This document shows, piece by piece, positions 34,026-45,859 of a stretch of DNA of 64,000 bases; position 1 is the stretch's first letter; each line of letters opens with the position of its first letter. Location of the stretch: the NCBI GenBank assembly GCA_017311185.1, contig JAESUZ010002694.1, positions 620,001 to 684,000 of the forward strand, read 5' to 3'. The position numbers and the translations under genes are program-made. Source of the DNA: Proteles cristata cristata (taxonomy: Eukaryota; Chordata; Mammalia; Carnivora; Hyaenidae). The notes under the pieces are model-generated. The model was not told the DNA's origin. It did not search any database and saw only the letters and a list, made by a program, of their open reading frames with translations.

Positions 34026-35308
34026 TTAAATGAAGTGGGAAGGACCCGGCAGTTTCTATTATCAAGTCAGAATAAAGAACTCAAAAAATTCCAGGTTAGA
34101 GGGGATCTTACTTTATCTGGTCCAAAGATAGAAAACCAGAATGCCTATAGAGCCATGAAGGTAATTAAGGGGAAGAAAGTATAATAGTAGCTCATATAAG
34201 ATGAGAAATAGCAATTAGAGATTAATGTTGGGAATGTAGGGGAGAGCACTTTTATCTGTGGGTAAATGGAGACAAGAAAACTTGTCTAAAGGGACCAGTA
34301 ACCCCTGTCTCTTATCTTTTGTTGCCACAAATAACATAGTCCACTTTTGCTAGATTTTCTGATGCTCAAGTGCCAAGAGATATTCTAAGATATGCAAGAA
34401 ATTAAGATTTTTGTGCCAAGTACTCTAAATTTTATATGAAAACTTATTTTTTAAAATAATATCTTACAGCCAAACAAAGAAATCACAGGGCTGCATCGCA
34501 TTCTCAGGCCACCCAGTTGCCACCTTCCCAAATACAGTTTCCCACTTGATGCCTGGATTCTGCCACAGCCCCATGAGAAGCGATGGGTAAGTTTCCGCCC
34601 ATGCAACCTTAGGGGCGATTTGCTCATTACCATCTTTGTCAACTGTTCCCATGTCTGGGCACTTAGGGTAGAAAGTTATATTATTGTACTGTTTCTTCTA
34701 AAAACTAGCGTCAATAACTCATCTGCATTTGTTTTGTTTCTCCTAAACCTTAGTACACTTACATTTTTTCCTAGTAAAGAATATTATCAAATCTCTGTCC
34801 CCACAGTAATGCCTAAATTTTTCTAATGTCAATAATTTCGCGCAAATGGAGAGTTTCTTCATGTCTCTGGTTGAAACTGCTGAATTGACAGACTGGATTC
34901 TTACAAGCGTCCTAATGGCTGACTACTGCAGTCTGGGTGTGTTAGCTCAGTGTCACAGTGCTGTGCACATGAACCCTCTTCACTTCTAGAATGACTTTGC
35001 TATTGAAATTAATTATTGCAACTATTATATTCACACTATCATCTTCTTCATTTTCTGAATTTTCTTTTGGTCATAGTCTTGGGTGATAACCTACAAGATT
35101 ATTTTTACCAAATCATTTTGTAATTTTCCTTTAAAAAATCAAAGTTATTTCCACTAGGACTACAGTGCCAAGGTTTTATTGGTTGCTTGGTTGGTTGGTT
35201 AGTTCATTAGGCGTTTGGCGTAGCTCCTATCGTCTTGGGTGAGAACTCAAATATGGAATGAGGGGTGATACTGAATAGCATGTCAAAGTCATGTTCTCTT
35301 CCTGCTCT
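34026..35308. other. No gene recognised
   Basis: Two overlapping - strand frames (34451-34652) show no known domain. A (GGTT)n patch lies near 35179-35204. Confidence 0.4.
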
Positions 35309-35325
35309 AAATCAATGCTAGTTTA

Positions 35326-35844
35326 ACTGCTAGGAATTTACCCAAGGGATACAGAAATGCTGAGGCATAGGAGCACATGTACCCCAATGTTCATAGCAGC
35401 ACTCTCCACAATAGCTAAAACATGGAAAGAGCCTAAGTGTCCATCAATAGATGAATGGATCAAGAAGATGTGGTTTATCTATACCATGGAATACTACATG
35501 GCAATGAGAAACAATGAAATCTGGCCATGTGTAGCAACATGGATGGACCTTGAGGGTGTTATGCTGAGCGAAATAAGTCAGGCAGAGAAGGACAAATATC
35601 ATATGTTTGCATGTATAGGAGGATTAGGAGGAACTTGATGGAGGAACAAGGGGGAGAAGAAGGGGGAAATGGTGGGGGAAAGGGAGAGAGGCAAACCATG
35701 AGAGACTCTTGAATGCTGACAAAAACTGAGGACTGATGGATGTGAGGGGAGGGGAGGATGGGCATGGAGGAGGGCACTTGTGGGGATGAGCACTGAGTGT
35801 TATGTGGAAACTAATTTGACAATAAACTATTTGTAAAAAAAAAA
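35326..35844 (+). mobile_element. L1-D: 519-bp young LINE-1 3' end with 17-bp TSD
   Basis: Starts in the ORF2 C-terminus at 'actgctaggaatttaccc' and runs through the 3'UTR to the A tail. TSD aaatcaatgctagttta at 35309-35325 and 35845-35861 is perfect. The last 93 ORF2 codons (35357-35638) are open to the natural stop. Very close to L1-A and L1-B, so recent. Confidence 0.96.
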
Positions 35845-35967
35845 AAAATCAATGCTAGTTTATGTCTGAGGACAGGGCTTGGTGACCAACTTGATGATAG
35901 CCAGTTACATCATTGTCCAGACTCCATACTAGTCCCTTCTCAGTGTGTTTTTATTTTATTCTAATTA

Positions 35968-36192
35968 TTTTTAAAGGGTTTTATTTTTTTTAATATTATT
36001 TATTTTTGAGAGAGAGGGAAAGAGAGAGACAGAACATGATCAGGGTAGGGCAGAGAGAGAGGGAGACACAGAATCTGAGGCAGGCTCCAGGTTCTGAGCT
36101 GTCAGCACAGAGCCCGATATGGGGCTTGAACTGTGAGATCATGACCTGAGCCAAAGTTGGACTCTGAACTCACTGAGCCACCCAGGCGCCCC
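35968..36192 (-). mobile_element. SINEC with 12-bp TSD
   Basis: Antisense copy ending 'gagccacccaggcgcccc'. TSD ttattctaatta at 35956-35967 and 36193-36204. Confidence 0.95.
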
Positions 36193-36204
36193 TTATTCTA
36201 ATTA

Positions 36205-36836
36205 CTTTATTTTTCTTCCCTGTGCTCTCTATATTCTTCCTCTTCAGGAAACAATCTATGAGTCTCTAAGAACAGTTCAGGACTCTGTTGTCTACAGGTC
36301 ACTCTAAGTCACTGTGTGAGAAGCTATCACACAGCCAAGGAAGCAAGGATCCTGGTTAACTGTCGGGTGGTGAGGTCATGCTCCCCTGAGTGAGTCATAG
36401 AATGTGCCATGGTGAGCCAGTGCCAATACATCATCTATATCTTCCCTACATTCCTGTACGGAGGGCCCAGTGAGGTCATCCAAGGGCGGTTTTAGCTGCA
36501 AGTCTGAGAGCCATTTATTGCTTCACATAGACAAGTTTCCCTTTCATGTGTCTGTGGGAAATACGTGCTATTCACGCTGTTCATGTAAGTAAATTTTAAT
36601 AGTTTTATATAAACCCTGTTATGGGGGGACAGTGAGAGAGAGAAAGATGGATTTGGCACCCCCTCCCCAGTTGCTTCATTGCCTGAGTTTATAGAATAAG
36701 AAGTAATGATGAACTTTCCCATGCAGTCCCCAAAAGGAACACGTTCGTGGTGGGAGTATGCTTTTTTAGTGGAAAGAACACTGAACGTGAGTGGATCGGT
36801 ACCCTAACTCCCTGACTACTTACTCGTCCTTTAGTG
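36205..36836. other. No gene or repeat recognised
   Basis: Moderate GC, unique-looking. Confidence 0.45.
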
Positions 36837-36837
36837 A

Positions 36838-37030
36838 GGGCACCTGGGTGGAATGGTCCCTTAAGCGTCTAGCTCTTGATTTCGGCTCATGTCATGATTT
36901 CATAGTTGGAGCATTTGAGCCAGAATCTGGCTCCCTGCTGACAGTGTGGAGTCCGCTTGGGATTCTCTCTCCTCTCTGCCCCTCCCCTGTGCTCTCTCTT
37001 TCTTTCTCAAAATACATAAACGTTTAAAAA
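36838..37030 (+). mobile_element. SINEC, somewhat diverged
   Basis: Head GGGCACCTGGGTGGAATGG, CT-rich body and an AAATACATAAACG-like tail. Confidence 0.9.
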
Positions 37031-37600
37031 GCTTTCCATTTGAACTGGTTCTGAGGCTATGTTTTCCTAATCACTCAGCATCCAGCCAACCCATCCCTCT
37101 GTCTTCCTCCCACATCATTCCTGCCCCGTTCCCTACCAGCCATTTCAAGAGAAAGCTGCATGTTTGTGCTAACCGGCTTTATTCAAATCTGGGAGGGAAA
37201 GCAGGAGACCCTGGTCACAGGGCACATACTTTCAGAAGACGGATGAGTTCTGGAGATACGACGGCAGCCTGGTGACGGAGGTTAGCAACACTGGGTACTT
37301 GAGCGCTGCTGAGCGACCGTACGCATTCTCACCGCATGTAAGATGTGGTTTTGCAATCTGATCTATATAATAAGATAGTTTTGTTTAGTTTGATGTGAGT
37401 GTCTCGCATTCCCCAGAACTACTGGCTCCAGTATTTACCATTGTTCTCACATTCCCAAACCATTAGCTCTTTTTCTAAACCTTGCCTCATTTCTCTTATT
37501 CTTGTTTTGATTCATTCCGAGCAATTCTTTTCTATTCTCTTGAATAGATTAAAAGATGCTTTAAACTCTGGGGCAATTCTTTCTTTCACCTACAACCCCC
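37031..37600. other. No gene or repeat recognised
   Basis: Unique-looking. The 109-codon frame at 36946-37275 starts inside the SINE and is a chance frame. Confidence 0.45.
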
Positions 37601-37629
37601 ACTATTACAGTGGAGGCTGATGTTTTGGC

Positions 37630-37830
37630 CACAGTGCACCTCCACAAAGCCACGGGTGCACCTGCTCAAGTCCTCAGGAGGGTGGGTGAAGGGCCCCAGG
37701 TGCGCCCCCTCAAGGCTGCAGGTGCAGCTCCCCCCAAGGCGCAGGTACACAGTCACAAATTCACAGGTGCAGCTGCCAGACACAAGGTCACAGGTGCACA
37801 AATCATAAATCCGCAGGTGTGCCCCCGCAG
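37630..37830. repeat. GC-rich minisatellite, period 22-23 bp, CAGGTG core
   Basis: A CAGGTGCA-type core recurs at about 37653 (cgggtgca), 37697, 37719, 37742 (caggtaca), 37764, 37791 and 37814. Spacings are 44 (two units), 22, 23, 22, 27 and 23 bp. Between cores the units share C/A-rich text with much divergence. CAGGTG is the E-box bound by ZEB, SNAI and E-protein factors. One more core lies outside the array at 37958. The open frames across it on both strands come from the repeat, not from a gene. Confidence 0.75.
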
Positions 37831-38089
37831 CACTGGGGGGCCTTCTGACTCACCACCCTCTGGCTCTTCAATGTGGACCTGGCTCCAGGCCTCTGCGTCT
37901 GTCTTGTTTAGGGTTGTTGGTTTCTGTCCCTGCTCCCAGCCCACTGGACTGCGTCTCCAGGTGCGGCCTGCAGGTTCTGGGTAAGCAGAGCCCACAGGGT
38001 GAACACCTATGAACTGGGCCAGCTATTGAATGGCTCAAGGTCTCCAGTGTCCTTACTTGAAAGATGGAAGGAAACTTAATGTGCCAAGT

Positions 38090-38700
38090 TTTTGTTAGTT
38101 TTCTTTTGCTGTGTAGTGACTTTTCCCACAAGAGCCCTCCAAAACTGCACTAATCATCACACAGTGTCAGTGTTCAGAAGGGGTTGGGGCTTGGCATCTA
38201 GTCTGGGGCCCACTGACAAAAATAAGGGCATCTACCAGGCCTTCGTTTTAGCCGAGGTTGGCAGGCCCCTTGTTGTTATCCAGGACTTAGTTCTCTGGTA
38301 TTCTCCACCAGATCCCTACCCTCTGGCTCCCCTGCTGATAACAGGTACCTACGTGAGCCCCTAGATGCCACCACCATCCCCTACAACAGGGCACTTGGCT
38401 CCTTCTGGGAGGCATAGACTCGCCCATGCTTCGAATTTCTTTTACTCTAAATGGCTCACTTACTTGGGCCAGGCCCATCCTGCATGATCTCAAATCCTTT
38501 CTGGTAAACTCAGAGCCAACTGATTGGGCATATTCTGTACTTCTGCAGAATCCCATGTGCTGTAGAAAGTCATGTAATCCTGGGAGTGGTGTTCTGTCAT
38601 ATCTTCAAGCCCTGCTCACACTCAGGGAGCGGATTATCCAGAGCAAGGCCACCAGAGGCTGGGGGTTACGGGGGCCATCCTAACACTCTGCCCACCACAG
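38090..38700. repeat. Probable ancient interspersed repeat
   Basis: 'tttcttttgctgtgtagtga' at the start and the general layout resemble ancient mammalian repeats of the kind also seen at 50395-50835. Family not assigned. Confidence 0.35.
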
Positions 38701-40196
38701 ATATCTAGTTCATGAAATCAGTGTGCACGTTATACTATGAAGCATATGAAGTCCTCGATCTTGTGTCTGACTCAGGGTAGATGTTCAGATAGATTGTAAC
38801 TCTTATGATTTTACCATCAGCTCGTCATCACCAGTCATGAGTCCTTCTTATATAAACTGTGGGAGAATAGAGCCCAACCCATTTTTTCCAAATGCAGAGC
38901 CCTTATTCCAGCTTCATGGCTACATCCTGGGTCCTAATAATCAAAAGACAATAAGCAGATTACTGATTTATGAATTCTATAGTCTAGTATTGGTGGCATC
39001 CGACCTGTGTTCCCCAAAACAATAAACCTATATATGTCTTCAAAGTTTGAGTAAGGCCACATTTCTAATATACCTTCTAAAAAATAATGGACTCCTAAGA
39101 CAACTTTATGGCATTAATTACCACTTGAGCAACTGAAGTGGAACTCTGGGGAAGAGGTTACAAAGAGTCAAAAAGTGAGGAATTTTAAGTGAGGAGGAGT
39201 TAGGGCAGCTGGAATATGGAAGATGCAGGAAGAAGCAGATAAAACTCTGGTCTGCTTGTGATTGCTCTGAGTACTTCCACAGTCTCTACACTTTGATGTC
39301 CCCCATGTATTGATGTTGCACAAAAATCAGGGTGACCCCAAGTGATTTGTGTTCCTCCATTTTACCTGTAGAACGAAATGGAAAGTTTCTGGGTTTTGAA
39401 TTGAAAAACCATCTCTTCTCTCATTATTTACACCAGGGCATCTGTTGGTCAGAACTGAACCATTTGGCTGGCCCCTTTTAGGGGCCCTCTGATGCGTTTT
39501 ATTGGTAAATTGTAACTTTGAGAATAACCACTGTTATTTTCACACTCTTCACGGTGAGTATTGAGCTATGCAGGGAAGCCTCCGGTGGCCTCATCAGTCA
39601 CACTGCATCCTTGATGGTCTTCAGAGGGAGATGTCCAAAGAGCAGATGGGTATCTGTCACATGGTATTTCGCCGCATGCACCCAGAACTTACACCTTTCA
39701 TAGCCGGCAACACTAAGTGACATGCTGAGCCTACACTAATGAATTTCTATTCCAAACGGCACAGCCACCTTGTTTCCTTTGTATTAAACTCTGAGCAGGT
39801 GGTGTTTTCTAATCACTTACGTTCCATTCATCTGCTGTCAGGAGCAAGAGGGATCCAAGATCTGAGACAGGCAGTGTGGCTGGTGTGGCAGAATGATGAT
39901 GAATAGAACAGGGTCGCTGCTGCTCTGATCAGGGAAGCATTTAATTTGGAAACCATGGCAACAGAAGTGTGGGAGGTGGGGTTGGCCCTTGTCCCTCTGT
40001 CATGAAGAAATAATTCAACATCATCTAGCAATCTTTCGGCTTAGTTCTCATCGCCATTGAGAAATGATGAATTAGGGCACAGAATCAGTAGTAGAAGTGG
40101 CAAGAGATTGCCTCCTGTTAACAGAGCAAAGTCTTTCTGCAGCCGTCAAAAACTGTATTTCTGAAACTGGGCTAAATGTGTGTCTTCTAGGCTTTC
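38701..40196. other. No gene or repeat recognised
   Basis: Unique-looking DNA without a convincing coding frame. Confidence 0.45.
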
Positions 40197-40212
40197 AAAG
40201 CATCATATTTTA

Positions 40213-40448
40213 TTTTTTTATTTATTTTTTTTAAATGTTTTTTATTTTATTTATTTCTAGGAGAGAGAGAGAGAGACAGCGTGAGCAGGGGAGGGTCAGA
40301 GAGAGAGGGAGTCACAGACTGAAACAGGCTCCAGGCTCTGAGCTGGCAGTCAGCACAGAGCCCGACACGGGGCTTGAACCCATGAACCGTAAGATCATGA
40401 CCTAAGCGAAAGTCGGAAGCTTAACCGACTAAGCCACCCAGGTGCCCC
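40213..40448 (-). mobile_element. SINEC with 16-bp TSD
   Basis: Antisense copy with an A-rich tail. TSD aaagcatcatatttta (40197-40212) and aaagcgtcacatttta (40449-40464), two mismatches. Confidence 0.95.
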
Positions 40449-40464
40449 AAAGCGTCACATTTTA

Positions 40465-42029
40465 ATCATTATTGGAACCCTTATCTCCTCTATAGTATTG
40501 TCTTTTAACTCTCTCCTAGACTACTCTCTTTAATCTCTCTCCCAGACTGCTTCTTTGCAGGCCATCCCACCTTGTTTCTCAGTTATCTTATCCCATACTT
40601 GCTAGCCATAGGTAGTCACCAGTATGTGTTTTTAAATGGCATCTATTCAAACTCAAACACTTCCTTCTGTGTTTCACTGAGAAGTTTCAAAGCCACCAAA
40701 TCCAAGTACGGTAACATGCTTAGTTCTATCAATAATGTTTAATGTCTGACTTTATGATGAGCAGATCAGTAAATCGTAACATGTTCTGTAACTGCTCTAA
40801 TTTTATGTACATTAATAAAGTCGAGCTGACTACCTTTGTCATAACAGCTTCCCCTGTTCTCTGGGGCTGGACTGGTAAATACAAATAATCTAGCCTCTTT
40901 AGCCTCCAGTGCTCTTATAAATGCCCAAAGGACGAGCCTCACAATTTTAGGGCTACACTGGAGATTGGGTGCTCCTCTGTTTTCAACTGGGATGAGATAT
41001 CACATCAGGGGAATCAGGTTGGACCTGGAAAGCCATTCAGGATGCACCAAGAGGGTGATTTTTATCATAGTGCTTTCCTGTAATAACGTTAATATTTACC
41101 AGCACCCCATGGAATGTACCAGTCACAATAAAAACAGTTCACCAGGACCATGTTTTATTCATGGTAATTTCTGACTTGGTTTCCACTTATTTTTAAGGTA
41201 GAAATTAGTGGATGGGAACAAAAAGTAGACTTGGTGGAGGGACAAACCAAGTCTTTCTCTTGCCTAGGAGATAAGACAGTAGCACAAACCAGCCTATAGT
41301 TGAGACAGATGTACTCCCTGAGGCTTTTCACCTGACCTGCAAAACCAAACTTATAATAATCTTGTGAACTTCAAGTTCACATGGTGAACTTCAAGTGCAT
41401 GGTTACTAGAAGAAGACATTTAGGGATGTTATAGGAGAACCCTGCAGTTTCTAAAATCCTTCGTGATCTCTAAAAAGTGGATATAATTCTGTACATGCAA
41501 TGCTTAGTTTAGAGGAAGACTCTGTTAGTCATCCCTGTGCACTCTCTGTGTTTTTAACGTCAGGAAAAGGCTCTTCAGTTGAATGGGAGGTTATGAAAGA
41601 ATTTCTCTCAATGACATGAAAATTTATTTTGAGAACATAAATAGAAGAAAAGAGGATTAATACATATTAATATGTGTATCCCATTCTGCATAAATAGATG
41701 CAGTTCAGAGAGTGAGAGGGTCTGAATAATTTCCTGGATTCAGGAGATTCTTCTTGAGAACCGAGTTCCGTTTAAGAGTGTCCCAAGGGCAGAGGCTGGG
41801 GGAAGTGGGAAATCAAGAAGAAAGGCGTTCTGAAAAGCAGGGCTTCCTGATGAACGGAGGGTAGTGAGACACCTGCCGGCTAAAGCCCAAGGGCCACTCA
41901 CAGGAATCAGGTGAAATGAGATGCATGAACTGTCACCGCTGACAGGGCTTCACAGAGCCAGGTGCCACTCCTAGGAAAGTGATGTTCTTGTGCAGGTGGG
42001 TGAAATACAAAAGGACCTTCTTCAAGATG
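40465..42029. other. No gene or clear repeat recognised
   Basis: Unique-looking DNA. Confidence 0.45.
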
Positions 42030-42245
42030 ACAATGACCGCTAACCTTTATTGAATGTGTATGCACCAAGAAATATGTCTTAACTCCCTTGCTATGCAGCA
42101 GGTGCTATTATTAAATCCATTCTATGGGAAGAAAAAATGTATCAACACAGAGCAATTTCATAACTTGCTTCAAAGACAGAGCTAATAAGTCACGGTGGGG
42201 ATTCTGACCCCAAACCCCTGCACCAATGCCCCATGGTGCTCACAA
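42030..42245 (-). repeat. MIR-like remnant, nearly full length
   Basis: Antisense order is complete: 'ctaacctttattgaatgtg', 'ggtgctattattaaatcc', 'gcaatttcataacttgcttc' and 'ggggattctgaccccaaac'. Confidence 0.7.
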
Positions 42246-43084
42246 AACAGTTGGAGATCCTTGTTCCAGTATTTGGCATAATATTGAGAGGAAGGAGTCA
42301 GATCTCATTATGATGAAATCAACTTAAAGCTCAAGGCAACCCACCGCCCATCTTCTGAAGGAAGCAGCCTTTTGTGGGGAGAGGAACATCTTCTCCTTTA
42401 CCCAGAATATGCCACCAGCTTGTCCCCTAAGTGGCTGCTGCTATTTGTCATGGTGGAAAAATACACATTTATACCCAAGAGCTGCTAGATTGGAAATAAA
42501 GTGTGGTTAAACTCAATGCAAAAAATTTAAAAAATAAATAAATAAAATAAAATGCAGGGTGCAAGTCTAGCTTGAAATTCTTCTCGACATAATGGCACAG
42601 ATCCCATCTCCAGATGTATATATATGGGACCAGAAACTGGAAGCGGCAGTGAAATATCACCAATAAAGCATACTCTAGGGGGAAATGTGGACATGGCCAT
42701 AAAGAGAATGAGAAGTCAAGTGGAATAAAGTTCTGAAAGGAGAAACTTTATGCCTTAAAGTGCGAACTAAAAAGTAATCAGGGGTTTGCCAGTCATTTCT
42801 CCTTTCAGGAGAGAAAATGAGATTATTTAATTCCCTTCTCTGCCATCCCAAACATTTTATTTCAGAAAATAAAGATAAGCACATAATTTGCCTGGTACTT
42901 TCAGCCACGAATTTCTCCCTTTGAATACCAACAACAATAAAACTGTAAAGTGCCATGTTCTCATTTTTATGTTTAGAATTCTGCTTTCCACTTTGATCTT
43001 AACGACTTTCAAAATGAACTATGCCACTTGCTCTGGTTCCTTTTTATGATGTAGTTCCTTGGTAAAGGCTCTATCTTCCTCTGC
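42246..43084. other. No gene recognised
   Basis: Contains an (AAAT)n patch at about 42526-42553. The - strand frame 42675-42956 has no domain. Confidence 0.45.
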
Positions 43085-43699
43085 TTGCCAAAACTTGGAA
43101 CTTGGAAGCAATCAAGATATCCTTCATTGGGTGGATGGGCGAATAAGCCGGTGCATCCAGACAATGGTGTTCTAATCAGCCCCAAAAGGAAATGAGCTAT
43201 AAACCGATGAAAAGATATGGAGGAAACAAATTAATCTTGCTAAGGAAAGATGCTCATTTGAAAGACTGCAGTCAGTGAGAATCTTACCATATGATGTTCT
43301 GGAAAAAGGCAAAACTGCAGAAATGGTAAAAAGATCGGGGCCTCCAAGGATTGAGGAGGAGGGAGGGATGAACAGTCAGAGCGCAGAGGACCCATAGAGC
43401 GTCGAAGCCCCCCTGCATGACAGCTGATGAATACATCTCAGTATACAGGATCCTGTATAATGTGTAATATATAATGTTCTCTATGCCCAAGCCCCTAGCA
43501 TGCACAGCATCAAATGAACTTGGGTACGCACGATGGACTTTGGCTGATTAGGACATGTCCACGTAGGTCCATCAGCTGGAACAAAGTGACCTCTCGTGGG
43601 GGGGCTGATAGCAGGGAGCAGGAAGCATCCAGGAAACGCCTGTACCTTGTCTTCAGATTTGATGTGAACCTTAAGCTGCTCTAAAAAATGAAATATGAA
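43085..43699 (+). mobile_element. Ancient L1 (L1MA/L1MB-type) 3' end
   Basis: 'gcaatcaagatatccttcat', 'gtgcatccagacaatggtgt', 'ggaaatgagctataaaccg', 'ttctggaaaaaggcaaaact' and the tail 'cctgtaccttgtcttcag' to 'ctgctctaaaaaatg' match the 3' end of an ancient eutherian L1 in order. Much more diverged than the carnivore L1s. Confidence 0.8.
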
Positions 43700-44070
43700 T
43701 GTATCAAGAAGATGTGGTTTATCTATACAATGGAATACTACATGGCAATGAGAAAGAATGAAACCTGGCCATGTGTAGCAACATGGATGGAACTTGAGGG
43801 TGTAATGCTGAGCGAAATAAGTCAGGCAGAGAAGGACAGCTACCATATGTTTGCACGTATAGGAGGATTAGGAGGAACTTAGCGGAGGACCGTGGGGGAG
43901 AAGTAGGGGGGGAGAGGGAGGGAAGCAAACCATGAGAGACTCTTGAATGCTGAGAACAAACTGAGGACTGAGGGGTATGGGGGGGGGGGAGATGGGCAAG
44001 GAGGAGGGCACTTGTGGGGATGAGCACTGGGTGTTATATGGAAACCAACTTGACAATAAACTATTTTTAA
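43700..44070 (+). mobile_element. L1-E: carnivore LINE-1 3' end joined to the ancient L1 tail
   Basis: Starts at 'atcaagaagatgtggttta' directly after the ancient L1's tail. It runs through the last ORF2 codons (open to 43882), a 3'UTR with a poly-G run at about 43980-43989, and an A/T-rich tail. It differs from L1-A at several 3'UTR sites ('ccaacttgacaataaactat'), suggesting a slightly older subfamily. No clear TSD. Confidence 0.9.
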
Positions 44071-44099
44071 AAATAATTAAAAAAAATTTTTAAATTAAA

Positions 44100-44729
44100 A
44101 AATCCAAAATTTCTGGATATTGTTAAGAGAGGAAACCAAACTAGAGCATTTGACAATGTGCAAAATGTTCCCATGGAGATAAACCCTAAACCTGAAAGAT
44201 GCTACTTTTAAAAGTATTAAGTAATGAAGACCCAGAAGTGTTAGTCTCAGAAATAGCAAACACAAAATTTGAAATGAACCCACTAATAGAAGCAAGGGGT
44301 CATATATGTAGAAAGTTTGACATTAAGCAAATGGTAAAGTGCTAAAAATTATGTGGTAAATTTGACATTTGTTCAAGAGGTAAGCTAATTTTAGATTCAT
44401 ACACTCTCCCTCCAGAAAGTAAATTTAAAAGTCATCCTAGTCAAGCACTCTTCCCTGCTTCTATTCCTACCATTACATCCATAACACAGAGCTGTCGAAT
44501 TTGGTTCAAATGCCTCAGAAGCCTGGAAATTCATTCTTTCTGATGCAAATCTGTCTTTGGGTATCTCTGATTTATGGCAAGGTTTTACTATTATTGAGAG
44601 AAGATATCTTGATTCCCTTCTCTAGTAAAGTCAAGTTCCTGCAAATTATTCATTTCTATAATGCCCCGCACGTTGGGTGTTACTATCATAACAAGGAAAT
44701 CCAGGAAGGCTATTTGATCCTGAGCCCAC
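44100..44729. other. No gene or repeat recognised
   Basis: AT-rich DNA. Confidence 0.45.
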
Positions 44730-44745
44730 TTTAACAACAAATCTT

Positions 44746-44966
44746 TTTTTCTTTTTTTAAATATTTTTATTTATTTTTAGGAGAGAGAGCAACAGCGTGA
44801 GCAAGGGAGGGTCAGAGAGAGAGGGAGACACAGACTCCGAAACAGGCTCCAGTCTCTGCGCTGGCAGTCAGCACAGATCCCGACGCGGGGCTCGAACCCA
44901 CGAACTGCGAGATCATGACCTAAGCGAAAGTCGGACGCTCAACCGACTAAGCCACCCAGGCGCCCC
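44746..44966 (-). mobile_element. SINEC, best-preserved copy, 16-bp perfect TSD
   Basis: A tRNA-derived SINE moved by L1 machinery and transcribed by RNA polymerase III. TSD tttaacaacaaatctt at 44730-44745 and 44967-44982 is perfect. CpG sites in the head are largely retained, and the B-box GGTTCGAGCCC is intact (complement at 44888-44898). Both traits point to recent insertion. The head at the right end is CGCCTGGGTGGCTTAG on the - strand. Confidence 0.97.
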
Positions 44967-45038
44967 TTTAACAACAAATCTTAAACGTAAACTTTGGACA
45001 TTATTTCCAAATTATGTCACTGTAAACATTTTGTGTTT

Positions 45039-45132
45039 ACAGAGCCCAGTATGGAACTTGATCTCATGAGCTGTGAGATCATGACGTGAGCTGAAATCAA
45101 GAGTTGGATGCTTAAGCCACCCAGGTGCCCCT
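45039..45132 (-). mobile_element. SINEC head half, tail half missing
   Basis: Only the tRNA-like half remains. The body and A tail are absent, so this copy lost its 3' half by deletion. SINEs normally truncate at the 5' end. Confidence 0.88.
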
Positions 45133-45143
45133 CAACTACTAAA

Positions 45144-45343
45144 TTAAAAAAATAATAATAATGTTTATTCGGAGAGAGACAGAAAGAGACAGAGCACAAG
45201 TAGGGGAGGGGCAGAGAGAGAGGGAGACACAGAATCCGAAGCAGGCTCCAGGCTCTAAGCTGTGGGGCTTACACTCGCAAACCATGATACCATGACCTGA
45301 GCCAAAGTCATCTGCTTAACCGACTGAACCACCCAGGGGCCCC
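45144..45343 (-). mobile_element. SINEC with internal deletion
   Basis: Antisense copy with AAT-rich tail. The segment between 'caggctctaagctgt' and 'ggggcttac' lacks the usual cagcacagagcc block. Confidence 0.92.
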
Positions 45344-45859
45344 TCCATTGCTGAATTTTTATGTATACTGGAACACTAACAGTTAAAAGTAGTTCCTGAC
45401 TTCTAGACTTTGGAGAGCACTTCTTGTGTAAACATCTGAATGACCATTCTCCAACATGCTCTGACGAGTGTGATACAGCTTCTACACTTTACATAGATAT
45501 AATTTAAATACATGAAAAACTATGCTGTTTTTGGAATTTTATGCCTAAAAATAATATTCATCTAATCACTCAACACATTTTTTTTGCTTTCCTGTCATGA
45601 ATCCAGAAGAAGAGGATGTAGTTGTGAACAACACAAATTCCTGTTCTTCCAGAATTTCCTTCTAGTTTTGAGCAACATAATATAAGCACATAAAATAAGT
45701 AAAATAACTAAAAAACATAATTTTGAATATTGATAAAATATATAGTGAAAACAAAAATTTACAATGGAATCGTGACACATGGGGTTGCTATATTCAGAAG
45801 ATTGTTCTGAAGAGGGGACTCTTAAATGGGTCCGAAAAAGAGAAGAATTCAGCGTTGTA
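45344..45859. other. No gene or repeat recognised
   Basis: AT-rich DNA. Confidence 0.45.

Noticed and set aside
37610..37984. A 124-codon + frame and opposing - frames around 37586-38131
   Set aside because: They run through the minisatellite and its GC-rich flank; repeats without stops give open frames on both strands. No domain.
44746..44966. SINE head considered as a tRNA gene
   Set aside because: Boxes A and B are present, but the cloverleaf is incomplete and it is fused to a SINE body, A tail and TSD.
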